A stretch of 64,000 nt of DNA from Epiperipatus broadwayi (GCA_028023455.1 JAQFVV010000546.1:60001-124000), one strand, 5' to 3'; positions 10,558 to 21,650 are shown, numbered from the stretch's first letter. Numbers and translations are program-made. Notes: generated by a model from the letters alone, not told the origin.

Positions 10558-13031
10558 TGGACCCAGAAAAAAAATTTACTATGTAACAGTCAGAATCATC
10601 TATCTTGCTAACACACTGCAGAATTCAAACCCCACACACAAAACTGAACATTCTAGGAGGGGTTGCCTTCTAGATATACTAAGTTCGAATCTAAAGCCCA
10701 AATTTCACAGCACCATCTACATGACAATGCATCTGATGCCACTACTAGTATGACCTTTGACTGGTGCCTGATGGTCAGGGAGAAACAAAAGACTCTATAC
10801 TAAAAGAAGTTTGGGTGGCTAATTAACATCTATGAATTTACAAAAGAAATGCAGAAAATATATATATAGACCGAGACAGTGATAGGAATCAAATAAAATA
10901 AGAGATTAAATTTAGTTTTAAATAATTTCACAAAATTTATTCATATAAATTATATATATAATGCCACTGTCTGCTTATATGAGACAGGGATGCGTATTAA
11001 ATAATTATTGGCATTAATTTCAATAAATGACAAAAGGTTTTAAAGCAAAGTGATATATTCTAATCCTTGGGCTAATAGCATTACGATAATGTGCTTGATG
11101 AGATAGGAACATGTGCGAGGTGCTTTGAGTAATTATACAAGTCTAAGAAAATATTTGAAAATTAAGTGTTCTAAAATAATTATTGATTTCGAGAATAGCA
11201 CAGACAAAAGCTTACTAAGCAACAAAGTGGGAATGTGATCAAAGCATTTATTTGACAATAATAATAATAGAATTGCATTGGGAGGTCAGTATTGCTGATA
11301 ATGAATTTATTAAAGTTGGGGGTGTGTGACACGTTTAAGTCATGGATGCTCTGTAAAATAAATATAAAATAAAACAATATTGAATATCCAGAATGATTAT
11401 GGAGGGCATATCGCTGCTAACCCGTAGGAGAGTATTTTTATGAACAGCTGAAACTTAGCGACTGGATGACGATTGCATTTAATTCCCAGGTGTATCATTT
11501 GGTGACATACTCTGCCTGGAAACCACAAAAAGGTGAAGAGAACGGCCTTAGCCATGTAAAGAATCCTTGGAAAAATAAAACAAAGCAGTCTCAACAACCA
11601 ATTCATTTACCAGCAATACGAGACGAGTGTATACAAAACATACTGAATGGGTTTTACTTGGATTAAGAGAAATGCCCAATCAAATTCCCAGAAATTCATT
11701 TAAAAGGGTCCGCACATTCTCAATGTCAATGATGAACTTTGTAATTAAAGTAGAACATGGTAAGTAAAATAGGAAAATGCATGCTTGCGGGTTTGAAAAT
11801 TAAGTATAGATTTATATATGCAATCATGCATTAGGGGACACATTTAATCATTGACCTCACACATACTCTCATATTAGATTAAAATCAATAACATGTAGAT
11901 TTTAAACTATGTGATTATATTATATATTAAAGAAAAGAATCGCCCTCGAACGAGTGATTTGCAAGATAATAAAATTGGAAATTATTTAGAAATTCAAAAT
12001 ATGCCTTCATAGTGGCGTCTTATTTTCAACAAAGGGAATAATTCACTCGGTCAAAGATGATTCTGACACATTATCATAATAAAATAACAGAAAGCTTAAT
12101 AAATAGAAAATATTAACCCAAGAATAGAGAGCAAAATGTTGATTATATTTGAACACTTTAAAGTACATAATAAAGTTATGTGAAATTTCAGAAAACAATT
12201 TAGAATAGCTATAGCATGTTGGTTAGGAATCACAAGAGCTCTTGGGTTAATTTAGGTTACCTCTGGAGATGCATTTGCAGGTAGATGTTTGACAGGTTTT
12301 ATAATTCAGCAGCAAAATCTGGAATGTTCATATTTTTGCAGCAGCAGCAGTTCCGGGGTTCCTTATGTGATAGCTTCCGATGGTCTGGAGCAGCGGCCGG
12401 CTATTCCGAAGGGACTTAGCCATCTTAACGCCTCTACTCTGTCATTTCAAGGTTAGCAAATTATTAGAATAGAACTCAGAATGATCACTCTTAGAAACAT
12501 TAGAAAAACTCCAGGCCAAAAGAAAACCCTTCTTTTTATAGTAAACTTTAACAATAGAACTGCCCTGGAGCATTACAAAAATATATCGGACTTATCAGCT
12601 GTAATTAAATTATCTGAATGTCTAAAGGAATTCAACATTAATTAATTTCTTTTGTTAATTTCCCTGTCGACATTCAAATTACAAACTAGATTTAATTAAA
12701 AATTACTTTTATTAATTAAAGAAAACCGTAAGTGGACATCTGCTGTTTTTAGATAAACTTATAGAACATTAACTAATTAAACTATTGTCCCTGATTTATT
12801 TAAATAGAAATATTTGGAATAACTTTTATTAAATTAAAGAAAATGATATTACTTTTAAATTGCAATATTTGAATCTATTTACTAAACGAATATTTAACTG
12901 AAAGACAGGCTTGTTATATACCTGTGGCTATATATATGTAATATAGGGTATATGAGCACAGACTTTCACACCACCCACCTCTCTCCACTCTATCTAATAA
13001 CACTGATACACCTAAACACATATATGCTGAA

Positions 13032-13104
13032 AAGATAAATAATTACCAATATACATATTTCATGCTAAACCAGCAATCATCAGTTGGTCCAGACTATCAT
13101 CTTT
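13032..13104 (-). ncRNA. Hammerhead ribozyme, family A, inverted arm
   Basis: On the minus strand: CTGATGA at 13083-13077, stem II TGCT/AGCA, GAAA at 13061-13058, a minimal stem III, cleavage-site A and TTGGT. The last pairs with ACCAA (13088-13084) as stem I. Outer stem AAAGAT/ATCTTT closes at 13104 and 13032. All invariant core residues are present. The pair next to the core in stem II is a U-U mismatch, which may lower activity. Confidence 0.7.
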
Positions 13105-13316
13105 GCACACATGTGGAGTTCAGATTGACCCTAGGTCAACATGGGTGTGACAATAATCTCGGCCTCAGGGTGGCCTTTGAGCATTCCATCATCAGATTTT
13201 CAATTGGATGGACGGTTGAAGAGTTGGAGTGTGGAGTGGATTAAAGCCTGTCCATTAAAACTATGAGGATAGTCTACCTTAATATATATCTGAGCACTTA
13301 TACTATATATGTGTGT

Positions 13317-13390
13317 AAAGATGATAGTCTGGACCAACTGATGATTGCTGGTTTAGCATGAAATACGTATATTGGTGATTATTTATCTTT
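13317..13390 (+). ncRNA. Hammerhead ribozyme, family A, first tandem unit
   Basis: Core CTGATGA 13338-13344 and GAAA 13360-13363. Stem II TGCT 13346-13349 pairs with AGCA 13355-13358 across a GGTTT loop. Stem III ATACGTAT 13363-13370 is self-complementary, which would suit dimeric folding. The predicted cleavage nucleotide is A13371. Stem I is ACCAA 13333-13337 with TTGGT 13372-13376, continued by AAAGAT 13317-13322 with ATCTTT 13385-13390. This is the type I layout (open at stem I) known from retroelement hammerheads. A U-U mismatch flanks the core in stem II. Confidence 0.75.
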
Positions 13391-13791
13391 TCAGCATATA
13401 TGTGTTTAGGTATATCAGTGTTATTAGATAGAGTGGAGAGAGGTGGGTGGTGTGAAAGTCTGTGCTCATACACCCTATATTACATATATATAGCCACAGG
13501 TATATAACAAGCCTGTGTTTCAGTTATTACATTATAGAGATGTCTGCCCATCCTTGCATATGTATTAAATGGATTATGTCCTGTACATGTGGGGTTCAGA
13601 TTGACCTTAGGTCAACATGGGTGTGACAATAATCTCGGCCTCAGGGTGGCATTTGAGCATTCCATCATCAGATTTTCAATTGGATGGACGGTTGAAGAGT
13701 TGGAGTGTGGAGTGGATTGAAGCCTGTCCATTAAACTATGAGGATAGTCTACCTTAATATATGTCTGAGCACTTATACTATATATGTGTGT

Positions 13792-13865
13792 AAAGATGAT
13801 AGTCTGGATCAACTGATGATTGCTGGTTTAGCATGAAATACGTATATTGGTGATTATTTATCTTT
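13792..13865 (+). ncRNA. Hammerhead ribozyme, family A, second tandem unit
   Basis: Same architecture as the copy 475 bp upstream: CTGATGA 13813-13819, GAAA 13835-13838, stem III ATACGTAT, cleavage-site A13846. Stem I is ATCAA with TTGGT (one wobble pair) and the outer stem is 13792-13797 with 13860-13865. Tandem processing at both sites would release an RNA of about 475 nt. Confidence 0.75.
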
Positions 13866-14363
13866 TCAGCATATATGTGTTTAGGTGTATCAGTGTTATT
13901 AGATAGAGTGGAGAGAGGTGGGTGGTGTGAAAGCTGTGCTCATATACCCTATATTAAACGAATATTTACTAAATGAATTTTATCTTAAATCAAAATATAT
14001 TACGACAGTAATATATTTGTAAATAGATTCAAACAAAATAACTTTAACAATTTATAATTTTGATATGTTTTAAAATGCATATCATAGTGTGTGCGCAATT
14101 ACGACTTATATAACCTACTTTTTAATAAATCAAAATTATGTGAACATATACATAATCTATAATCTTTTATTTATTTGGGAATGACTTATATATATATAAT
14201 ACGAGCATTGTACTCATGGTTTAAAATTAGGCAGGATTTTCGGTATATAAGCGTATTGCAGACACACTATGATAGATTGGGGTTCAAACTAAGGTATGAG
14301 GTAGGAAATAGGTGAGAAAAGGTGAACCGAAGATCTGCAAAGCAGACCTTACTGTTTCAATAT

Positions 14364-14667
14364 AAACTAACCATTAGCGAATGTGAGTATAGAATGACCC
14401 ATCTATACTTTAGCTTTGATCTTTTATATGTATATCATTTACTGATATACTCATATACATAGCATAATTAATGTACACTAACACAATTTTAGAGCAACTG
14501 TAAGCTATTATGACATTAATATAACTATTCATAGAGAAAGGTTTAGCATTATTTTTAATAACTTCTAAATATTAATTACTAAACATAAATCAAGCTCTGC
14601 ATATAAATATATGAAATGGTATGCTTATATATGATCAAAGTTAAAGTATAGATGGGTCAATTCTATA
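14364..14667. mobile_element. Right part of the MITE-like repeat, with inverted arms
   Basis: TAGAATGACCCATCTATACT (about 14390) and its complement ending at 14667 form arms of about 34 bp. Positions 14457-14520 match 585-645. The sequence joins 5351 when the LTR element is removed. Confidence 0.75.
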
Positions 14668-14672
14668 CATTC

Positions 14673-16400
14673 ATTACCATCAAGCATTATCAATTCACTG
14701 CAGGATGAAAGTCTCCCCAAGTTCATTCCATCTTCTCAATCTCTAGCCTCTCTTCTCCACTTCATCTCTGCACATTTTCTTATTTCATCCATTCATGTCA
14801 CATGTAGTCTTTTGCAGGATTTTTTACAATCTCTTGGAATCCTGTTAATATTTCAATTCTCCATCTATTATCATTTCTTCTCGCAATATGTCCAACCCAA
14901 CTCTACTTCAGTCTTTTTATTCTTTCAACAATATCAGCAACATCTGTTTGTTCTCTTAGTCATGTATTGTATTTTGATATCTTTTTGTTATTCCTAACAT
15001 GCATCTATACATACTTCTTTGAGTGGTCTGAAGTCTCTGTGTTGCTTATGTATTAAGTGTTAAAGTCTCAGATCCATAAGTAAGAATAGGTAAAATACAT
15101 TTATTAAAAAATGTTCCTTTTCAAACACAAAGGCATATTTCCTTTTAATATTAAATAATGTACCAAAAGTACTCCACACAACCATAATTGTAAGATTAAT
15201 TTCATTCATTATGTTTTCATCTGTAGTAATAAAATTACCAAGGTATTTGTAGTTGTTAACTCCTTCTAAGTCATCATTATCAATCATTATTTTCTTCTTG
15301 TGAGAAAATCCATTGAACATTACTTTAGTCTTTTAAGCTGTGAAACATTTATTTGCAACAGCAATTACATCATCTGAAAAATCTAAATGACTTTAATCTC
15401 CATTTACTTTTACTTCTTTAGTTTTCCATTTTAATCCACAAAATAATTTCTTGCAGCACTGCTATAAAAAGTTTTGAAGATATGGAGTCACCCTGTCTTG
15501 CACCCATCTCAATACTAACCTTCCTAGTATCATTATGTAATCTAATTGCTGCTGTTACTATTTTATAAATATTGTTTAAAATATGACAATATCCTAGGTA
15601 TATACTATGATGATCCAATGCTTTAATCACTGAAGAAATGCTTATAGAATCAAATGCATTTTCATAAACTATAAATCCAAAGTATAATGACAACTCATAT
15701 TCATTGTTTTTTTGGTATAATTTCTCTCAATACTTGGATTTGATCTATTATACTAATACCACTTTTAAATCCAGCTTATTTTTTTGGTTGATTGAAATTA
15801 ATGTTCTCTGTATATGAGTTGTAATTAGTAATTTTTTTTATTATAAAACTGATAAAAACCTCATAGGTCTGCAATTTCTAATATCTTCTTTACCACCTTT
15901 TTAATATATTAATACTACATTCTTCCAATCATCACATTTGGTGTATAATTTTGCCATCATTTTTTCTATTACTTCACCTGCTTCTTTTAATATATTGATT
16001 ATAATTCCATCATTGCCTAGAGATTTTACCTTTTTTATAAATTAAACTGCATGCCTCACTTCTTCATTTAAAACCCTGAAGAATTCAGAAAATATAATAG
16101 ATGTAGAAGATACTTGTTTTTTATTACTATATATAATTCTTAATAGAAATATATCCATTTCATGATGTCATCTCTCTTTTTAGTAATATTTCCATCTTAT
16201 TTTCTTATTGCAGATATGTTTTCCTTCAATATCAAAATATTGTTTTACACTCTTGAGACTTTTATTCTCTTCCACAGCTTTCCTTGATATTTCACAATTA
16301 TACTTTCTTATAAATTATTTTTGCTGACACACATATAGTTTACATATAGCCTGCTGGAGGTTTTCAGTATCTCCACATTAAAGTTCAAATATAATTTTTT
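14673..16400 (-). pseudogene. RTE-type LINE, 5'-truncated reverse transcriptase remnant
   Basis: Reading the minus strand from about 16390: a linker like that between endonuclease and RT (ENKSLKSVKQYFDIEG), an N-terminal RT segment (KKVKSLGNDGIIINILKEAG, then KEDIRNCRPM), then YENAFDSISISSVIKALDHH as motif A. RQGDSISSKLFIAVLQEII follows near 15490 (GxRQGDSxSxxLF, diagnostic of RTE/BovB RT), and later NYKYLGNFITTDE near 15240. The C-terminal tail runs to about 14690 and contains CTGCAGGATG, which recurs in the RTE 3' end at 45320. The YxDD region and several joins are disrupted by stops and frameshifts. RTE elements encode endonuclease plus RT and move by target-primed reverse transcription; this copy is dead. 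Confidence 0.85.
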
Positions 16401-16624
16401 TATGATGGTTTTTGTTTGTAAACCTATATTTCTAACAAATCAAGTCCAATTTATTGAATTATAAATACAGAATAAATGTTTAATATTAAAATCAAAGGTT
16501 GAATTCTTACAAAATTTGTCACTGGGAGAATAATGGATGTTTCAATCTATTAAGGGGTTAAATTAATTAGCTTGTATATATATATAATGATAAATAATAT
16601 TTTAATAATCGAGTAAATATGACA

Positions 16625-17082
16625 TCATGTGAAATTTACCAAATCTATTTTAAATATTGATTGAACTGCCCTCTAGTTGCAAATTTGATAACTTTTACAA
16701 TAAGAGAGTGGACCACATCTTAATGTATTTTAGATCTTTTTATGTACGGTTATCTAGAACAATAATAGCCAGAGTGCCAATTTAAATTGGTCTTTCTATT
16801 TTTTAATGTAAATGGATCTTTAAATAATTGATATTAAATCACAGAGTGGAGATATTTCACTCACTTCTGAAACTCTATAACAAATTAACACGTTATACAT
16901 TAAAAGATAGAAAGGCTGATTTAAATTGGCACTCTGGCTATTATTGTTCTAGATAACTGTACATAAAAAGATCTAAAATACATTAAGAGGTGGTCCACTC
17001 TCTTATTGTAATAGTTATCGAACTTGGCAGCTAGAGGGCAGTTCAATTATTATTTAAAATACATTTGGTAAATTTCACATGA
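16625..17082. mobile_element. Foldback element, arms about 190 bp
   Basis: Left arm 16625-16812 (from TCATGTGAAATTTACCAAAT) mirrors right arm about 16893-17082, separated by about 80 bp. Conserved blocks include CAATTTAAATTGG and AACAATAATAGCCAGAGTGC, with the complement at 16923-16950. The arms match about 90% by eye. It is non-coding, and I could not read a hammerhead core here. Confidence 0.85.
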
Positions 17083-19639
17083 CATTGTATATATATTCTA
17101 ACCAAAAAGAAAAATACATTAAATTTCTCACCTTCAGTGAAATCAAATAAATTTACAGCTAAATAATATAAATCTACATGAATAATCCTCTTAACAACCT
17201 TACCCATTATTTTATGACCTGATTTAACTCTTGGAAAGTAAGAGTTAATGTATTTTTCTTATAGTACAATAGAACTGATTTGATAATTCCACAGGACACT
17301 GATTTAGGTAATGGTAAAATCATGAAATAATAATCATAAAATGATCTCAGGATTCTTAATAAACAAACTGATTATAGTTTGCCTTCATATATCATTGAAT
17401 AACTGAATGACATCCTTGTAGACTATAGAAAACATGCACTTCCCTTATAAGGTAATGTATCCTAATGTACCATAATAACAATAGTTATGATAATTAAAGA
17501 AATATTAAATTTTAAATAATACAAGCATGAAATAATAAAATTTAGAAGAACAGAGTCCTCATCTAGGATGACATTTGAATACCAAGAATGGAAAGGGTTC
17601 CTTTTATGCTATTCTGATATTCATCAACAAATGCAATTTTAAAATCATCTTCAAAATAATGTACAACTTTCATGGATATAATAATTTAAACAATATTCAG
17701 ATTTAAATTAACTTAATTTTTAAAGTAAATCAAACAAATAATTTTAATTTGAATTCAATTTCAATCTGTATTAGTAAATGGTATTGTATATTTGATTTGA
17801 ATAAATATTTCTATAATATAATTAACAATTAATGAACCAAATAATTATATTGAGACAGATATTAAAATTTAATAATAACAAAAACAAATTTATTAACAGT
17901 TAACATTAGTTCTCTTTACACATAATCAATATAACAACATTTACATAAAGGTACTTTTTTAACAACATAGCATGATACATTTATGCAAAATAAAGTATTC
18001 ACTTCTTTACAAACTTTTAGATACTAATATCAGCTATAACTTGTTAAATTTTGGCTTAACATATACTTTAATTTAAATGGTATTTTATTCTATTAACGTT
18101 TGTTTTAAAATAATAATAATTGGCTGTTATACTGATTACTTCTGAACATAATATTAATGACATTCTACTGTTTTAGAATAATTACTTCCTAAGATTTTTA
18201 AAAACATAATTTCCAACAATATTGAGATATAGTTAATATCCATCAGGCTATTATTAATCAGCATAATTAAATAATAATTCTATTTAATAGATTACTAATA
18301 AATTAGAAATTTGACCTTTAATTAATCCATAACTAAATATTATAGCAAATGGTCATGATAATACCAAGTATTGTCCAAGGCATAGATAAGGAAAATCATA
18401 TCTGGCATTGTGTTAATTAAATAAAATTAAATGGTAAAACTTTCAGAAGGCCCATACATGGCACACTCTAATTTTGCTTATATTCCTGTACTAAATTATT
18501 AAAGAAACATGTAATGATCTTACCAATCCATCAACAAATTACTTCTGGATGGTGGTGACAATAAACATACATGTGCATATCTTATTATGTTATTATAAAC
18601 TATTAAATTTTAAATTTTAAGGAAATATGTTTGTTGGTTTTATTGTAACTGCTGGAAGGGCACAACAATACAATGCATACACTAATTTCATTACTATACA
18701 CTATGAATAGAACAGTACCCTTGAAGCAATTTGATATTTCAAATACAAACTTGTCAATTGCCATAACCATTATAAAGCATATATCAACTTCACCTACATG
18801 GTACAATAAAATCAAGATATCCTCATGAGGGAAAGGCTTCTCAGAGTCACAACTACTATATCAAAAAGAACAATGGCATATTCCAAAAACACACTTTCTC
18901 TGAGGGAAAAATATGTGTGAACATAATCCTAGCTCATGAAAGTGGAATATAAACCATAGAAAAATCCTGTCTAAGGATACAGCTGTATTATCTAAGCATA
19001 AACTACAATAATAAAGTATTAAAACAAAACCTCTCAGGAAAAATATCTATCATTGGGAGAGCAGTTCTCAATCCTTCAAAGTACAACAATTAACATATAA
19101 TGACAATAAAGTCAAATGCATCACATAATAATAAAATTGGGAATAATATTAACTCTAAGTACAACCATGGCAAGATAAAATAAATATCACTTAAAACTAG
19201 AGATAATCTATCTCTAAAAAAAATCCATTCATGAAATAATTGATTTTAATCAATAAACAAATACAAGTCAAAGTGACTTTTAAAAATATATATCTGGAAT
19301 AGCCTAATAAATTTTGCAAATAATAAAAAAATAGACATATAAGAAATACCATCTGGATATTTTTATAAATGAAGTGCATATCAATGGCAAAAATGCAAAA
19401 CAATACTAAATGTAATAACTGTAAAATATAATACCTTGTTAGGTTTATACTAAAATTACTATATGACCTTCTGATAAATATCAAGTACTTATCTATTTAC
19501 CCAGAAATATACAACATGCATATTGATAAAATAATATTAGTGAATATAAGACAATACAAACTCATTTTAATTAGACAAGTATATCAATATAATTTACCTC
19601 ATGTCAAACAATTACTTACCGGCTATACAAGATTTTTTG

Positions 19640-19643
<4 letters not shown>
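17083..19643. other. AT-rich intergenic DNA
   Basis: 2.5 kb without a convincing gene. Minus-strand frames at 18603-18815 and 19197-19484 are hydrophobic and low in complexity, with no motif. An untranslated region of a gene outside the window is possible but unsupported. Confidence 0.45.
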
Positions 19644-19690
<47 letters not shown>

Positions 19691-19819
19691 CATCATCATC
19701 ATCATCATCATAATTATCATCATTGTTATTATGTATTGTTATATATTTTATATTGTTTTTAGTTTTTTATTGTTTACATTTTTATGGTGTTATTTATGTA
19801 GTTATGTACTTTATTTTGA

Positions 19820-19856
<37 letters not shown>

Positions 19857-20000
19857 CATCATCATCATCATCATCATCATCATAATTATCATCATTGTTA
19901 TTATGTATTGTTATATATTTTATATTGTTTTTAGTTTTTTATTGTTTACATTTTTATGGTGTTATTTATGTAGTTATGTACTTTATTTTGATCATTATGT
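19644..20000. repeat. Tandem duplication with TTA and TCA microsatellites
   Basis: A unit of about 172 bp is present twice: a (TTA)n run, a (TCA)n run, then CATAATTATCATCATTGTTA and about 110 bp ending TTTGATCATTA. The unique parts are at about 19708-19828 and 19880-20000 and look identical. Open frames here (poly-Ile, poly-Ser, poly-Leu) are microsatellite translations. Confidence 0.9.
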
Positions 20001-20050
20001 CATAGCTCTGAAGAAGACTGCAGGACAGTCAAAACATAAAATGTATGTAT
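20001..20050 (+). ncRNA. Degenerate hammerhead-like motif
   Basis: CTGAAGA at 20008-20014 is followed by stem II GACTG/CAGTC (20016-20020, 20026-20030; loop CAGGA). Then comes AAAA where GAAA is expected, and a possible stem III ACAT/ATGT followed by A. Stem I is not convincing. Probably inactive. Confidence 0.35.
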
Positions 20051-20754
20051 ACATGGACAGTAAAGGATTTGCCTAAAAAGGTTTTTAAATGGTTTAGATA
20101 ATTTGTATTTATAAGATATTACAGCTAAATAAAGGAAAGTGTGATTTTGATATTATTTATTTTAACAAATAACATTTTAAATTAAGGTACAAGCATACAC
20201 ATTCACACCCATGTAGACTGACAATTACTGTAATTAACTTATTACCTTGAATTTATTAACCCTCACAAATATTACATACGTTTATCTATTTTATTTAATA
20301 ATTAATAAACTCACTTTATTCTTTATAATTTTTCTAACATGGTTAATTAATAAATAATAGGTAACTATTTTAGTTACTTTAATAACAATATTTTAGAGAT
20401 TATGAACTTGTTGACTAGCCTTATACTTTTTAAACATATAAAATTAATTTTAATAAACCTCCCATTGTATTTCAACATTATCATATAGCATATAAAATTA
20501 AGTCTAACTGTTTTAATTCAACTAGCTTTGTTTATAGATTGAATAAGGATAGATTTTTAATCCCTACTATATTTTATTCTGGTTTGAATATACACATATA
20601 ATTAAATATTAAAGTTCCAGTTTATAATAAATTTAGGTTACTGAAACTAAATAATAATTAATTCTACCTACTGACATAGCATGCAAAAGTTATTTATACA
20701 ACAGAACTTATATAATCAGTTTTATGATCATCTCTAACATTGTATAAAATAGTA
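20051..20754. other. AT-rich intergenic DNA, nothing recognised
   Basis: No gene, palindrome or match to other parts of the window. Confidence 0.45.
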
Positions 20755-21355
20755 TCTTCTTCTTCTTCTTCTTCTTCTTCTTCTTCTTCTTCTTCTTCTT
20801 CTTCTTCTTCTTCTTCTTCTTCTTCTTCTTCTTCTTCTTCTTCTTCTTCTTCTTCTTCTTCTTCTTCTTCTTCTTCTTCTTCTTCTTCTTCTTCTTCTTC
20901 TTCTTCTTCTTCTTCTTCTTCTTCTTCTTCTTCTTCTTCTTCTTCTTCTTCTTCTTCTTCTTCTTCTTCTTCTTCTTCTTCTTCTTCTTCTTCTTCTTCT
21001 TCTTCTTCTTCTTCTTCTTCTTCTTCTTCTTCTTCTTCTTCTTCTTCTTCTTCTTCTTCTTCTTCTTCTTCTTCTTCTTCTTCTTCTTCTTCTTCTTCTT
21101 CTTCTTCTTCTTCTTCTTCTTCTTCTTCTTCTTCTTCTTCTTCTTCTTCTTCTTCTTCTTCTTCTTCTTCTTCTTCTTCTTCTTCTTCTTCTTCTTCTTC
21201 TTCTTCTTCTTCTTCTTCTTCTTCTTCTTCTTCTTCTTCTTCTTCTTCTTCTTCTTCTTCTTCTTCTTCTTCTTCTTCTTCTTCTTCTTCTTCTTCTTCT
21301 TCTTCTTCTTCTTCTTCTTCTTCTTCTTCTTCTTCTTCTTCTTCTTCTTCTTCTT

Positions 21356-21441
<86 letters not shown>
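20755..21441. repeat. Very long TTC microsatellite passing into TTA
   Basis: About 210 uninterrupted TTC units (20755-21384) followed by about 19 TTA units to 21441. The top strand is pure pyrimidine over 630 bp and so could form triplex (H-DNA). The apparent proteins over it (poly-Ser, poly-Arg, poly-Lys) should not be called genes. Confidence 0.97.
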
Positions 21442-21442
<1 letters not shown>

Positions 21443-21589
21443 TTTAGCAAAAATTTTAATTAAGCAATTCAAATACAACTTTGGACAAATCACAAGGTTA
21501 CAACAAATACACATATTAATTTTAATATTCTCACAGATAAATGAGTTCATAGTATTATTTCCGGGAGCTTCCATGTAATAAAAATATAA

Positions 21590-21650
21590 TAGCTAAATAG
21601 CTGATGTTTCAGTATAATAAGTACTTTCCTCAGAGCTTCTTATTTCTCAA
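21590..21650 (-). ncRNA. Minimal hammerhead ribozyme, family D
   Basis: On the minus strand: AGCT, then CTGAGGA (21633-21627), stem II AGTA/TACT (loop of seven), GAAA (21610-21607), C-A-T-C, then AGCT. GAAACATC differs by one CpG-type change from GAAACGTC, the minimal stem III found in PLE-associated hammerheads. Stem I is AGCT with AGCT plus a short AAAT/ATTT outer helix. All core residues fit the consensus (position 7 is free). Confidence 0.6.

Larger units (their letters stand above)
12883..13968. mobile_element. Hammerhead-bearing retroelement nested in the LTR
   Basis: The insertion 12897-13954 is flanked by TAAACGAATATTTA at 12883-12896 and 13955-13968; the other LTR has one copy. Inside, 12897-13104 is the reverse complement of about 13317-13527 (ends ACTGAAAGACAGGCTTGTT and AACAAGCCTGTGTTTCAGT). 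The segment from 13111 repeats directly from 13587, period about 476 bp, the second copy stopping at 13954. Each unit carries a hammerhead motif, so there are two in tandem on the plus strand and one on the minus strand in the inverted arm. No protein is encoded. A 14 bp duplication favours target-primed retrotransposition over a DNA transposase. The tandem-unit layout recalls PLE pseudo-LTRs or metazoan retrozymes, but the family is not one I can name. Confidence 0.8.
5352..14359 (-). mobile_element. Non-autonomous LTR retroelement with very long LTRs, minus strand
   Basis: Two long direct repeats, 5352-8079 and 10582-14359, flank a 2.5 kb interior. On the minus strand each repeat starts TGAAACAGT and ends ACTGTTACA (TG...CA). 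The upstream repeat is followed, after 24 bp, by a lysine-tRNA-type primer site at 10557-10540. A short purine tract directly precedes the downstream repeat. A 4 bp ATAT duplication flanks the whole, and the flanks are continuous in the related repeat at 240-300. The interior encodes one repeat-rich protein and no protease, reverse transcriptase, RNase H or integrase that I can recognise. The LTRs differ by only a few percent by eye, mostly transitions, so the insertion is fairly young. It resembles LARD or TRIM-type dependants, but with a coding frame retained. Confidence 0.85.
10582..14359 (-). repeat. Upstream (5') LTR, interrupted by a 1,058 bp insertion
   Basis: Direct repeat of 5352-8079. 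After removal of 12897-13954 and one copy of the 14 bp duplication, its length is close to that of the other LTR. Differences from the other copy are mostly C/T and G/A. Since the LTRs are identical at integration, the insertion is younger than the LTR element. Confidence 0.9.

Noticed and set aside
19516-20076. Open frames with poly-Leu, poly-Ile and poly-Ser
   Set aside because: Microsatellite translation within the 172 bp duplication.
20708-21574. Long open frames giving poly-Ser, poly-Arg or poly-Lys proteins
   Set aside because: They are translations of the TTC and TTA microsatellite, open on both strands for that reason.
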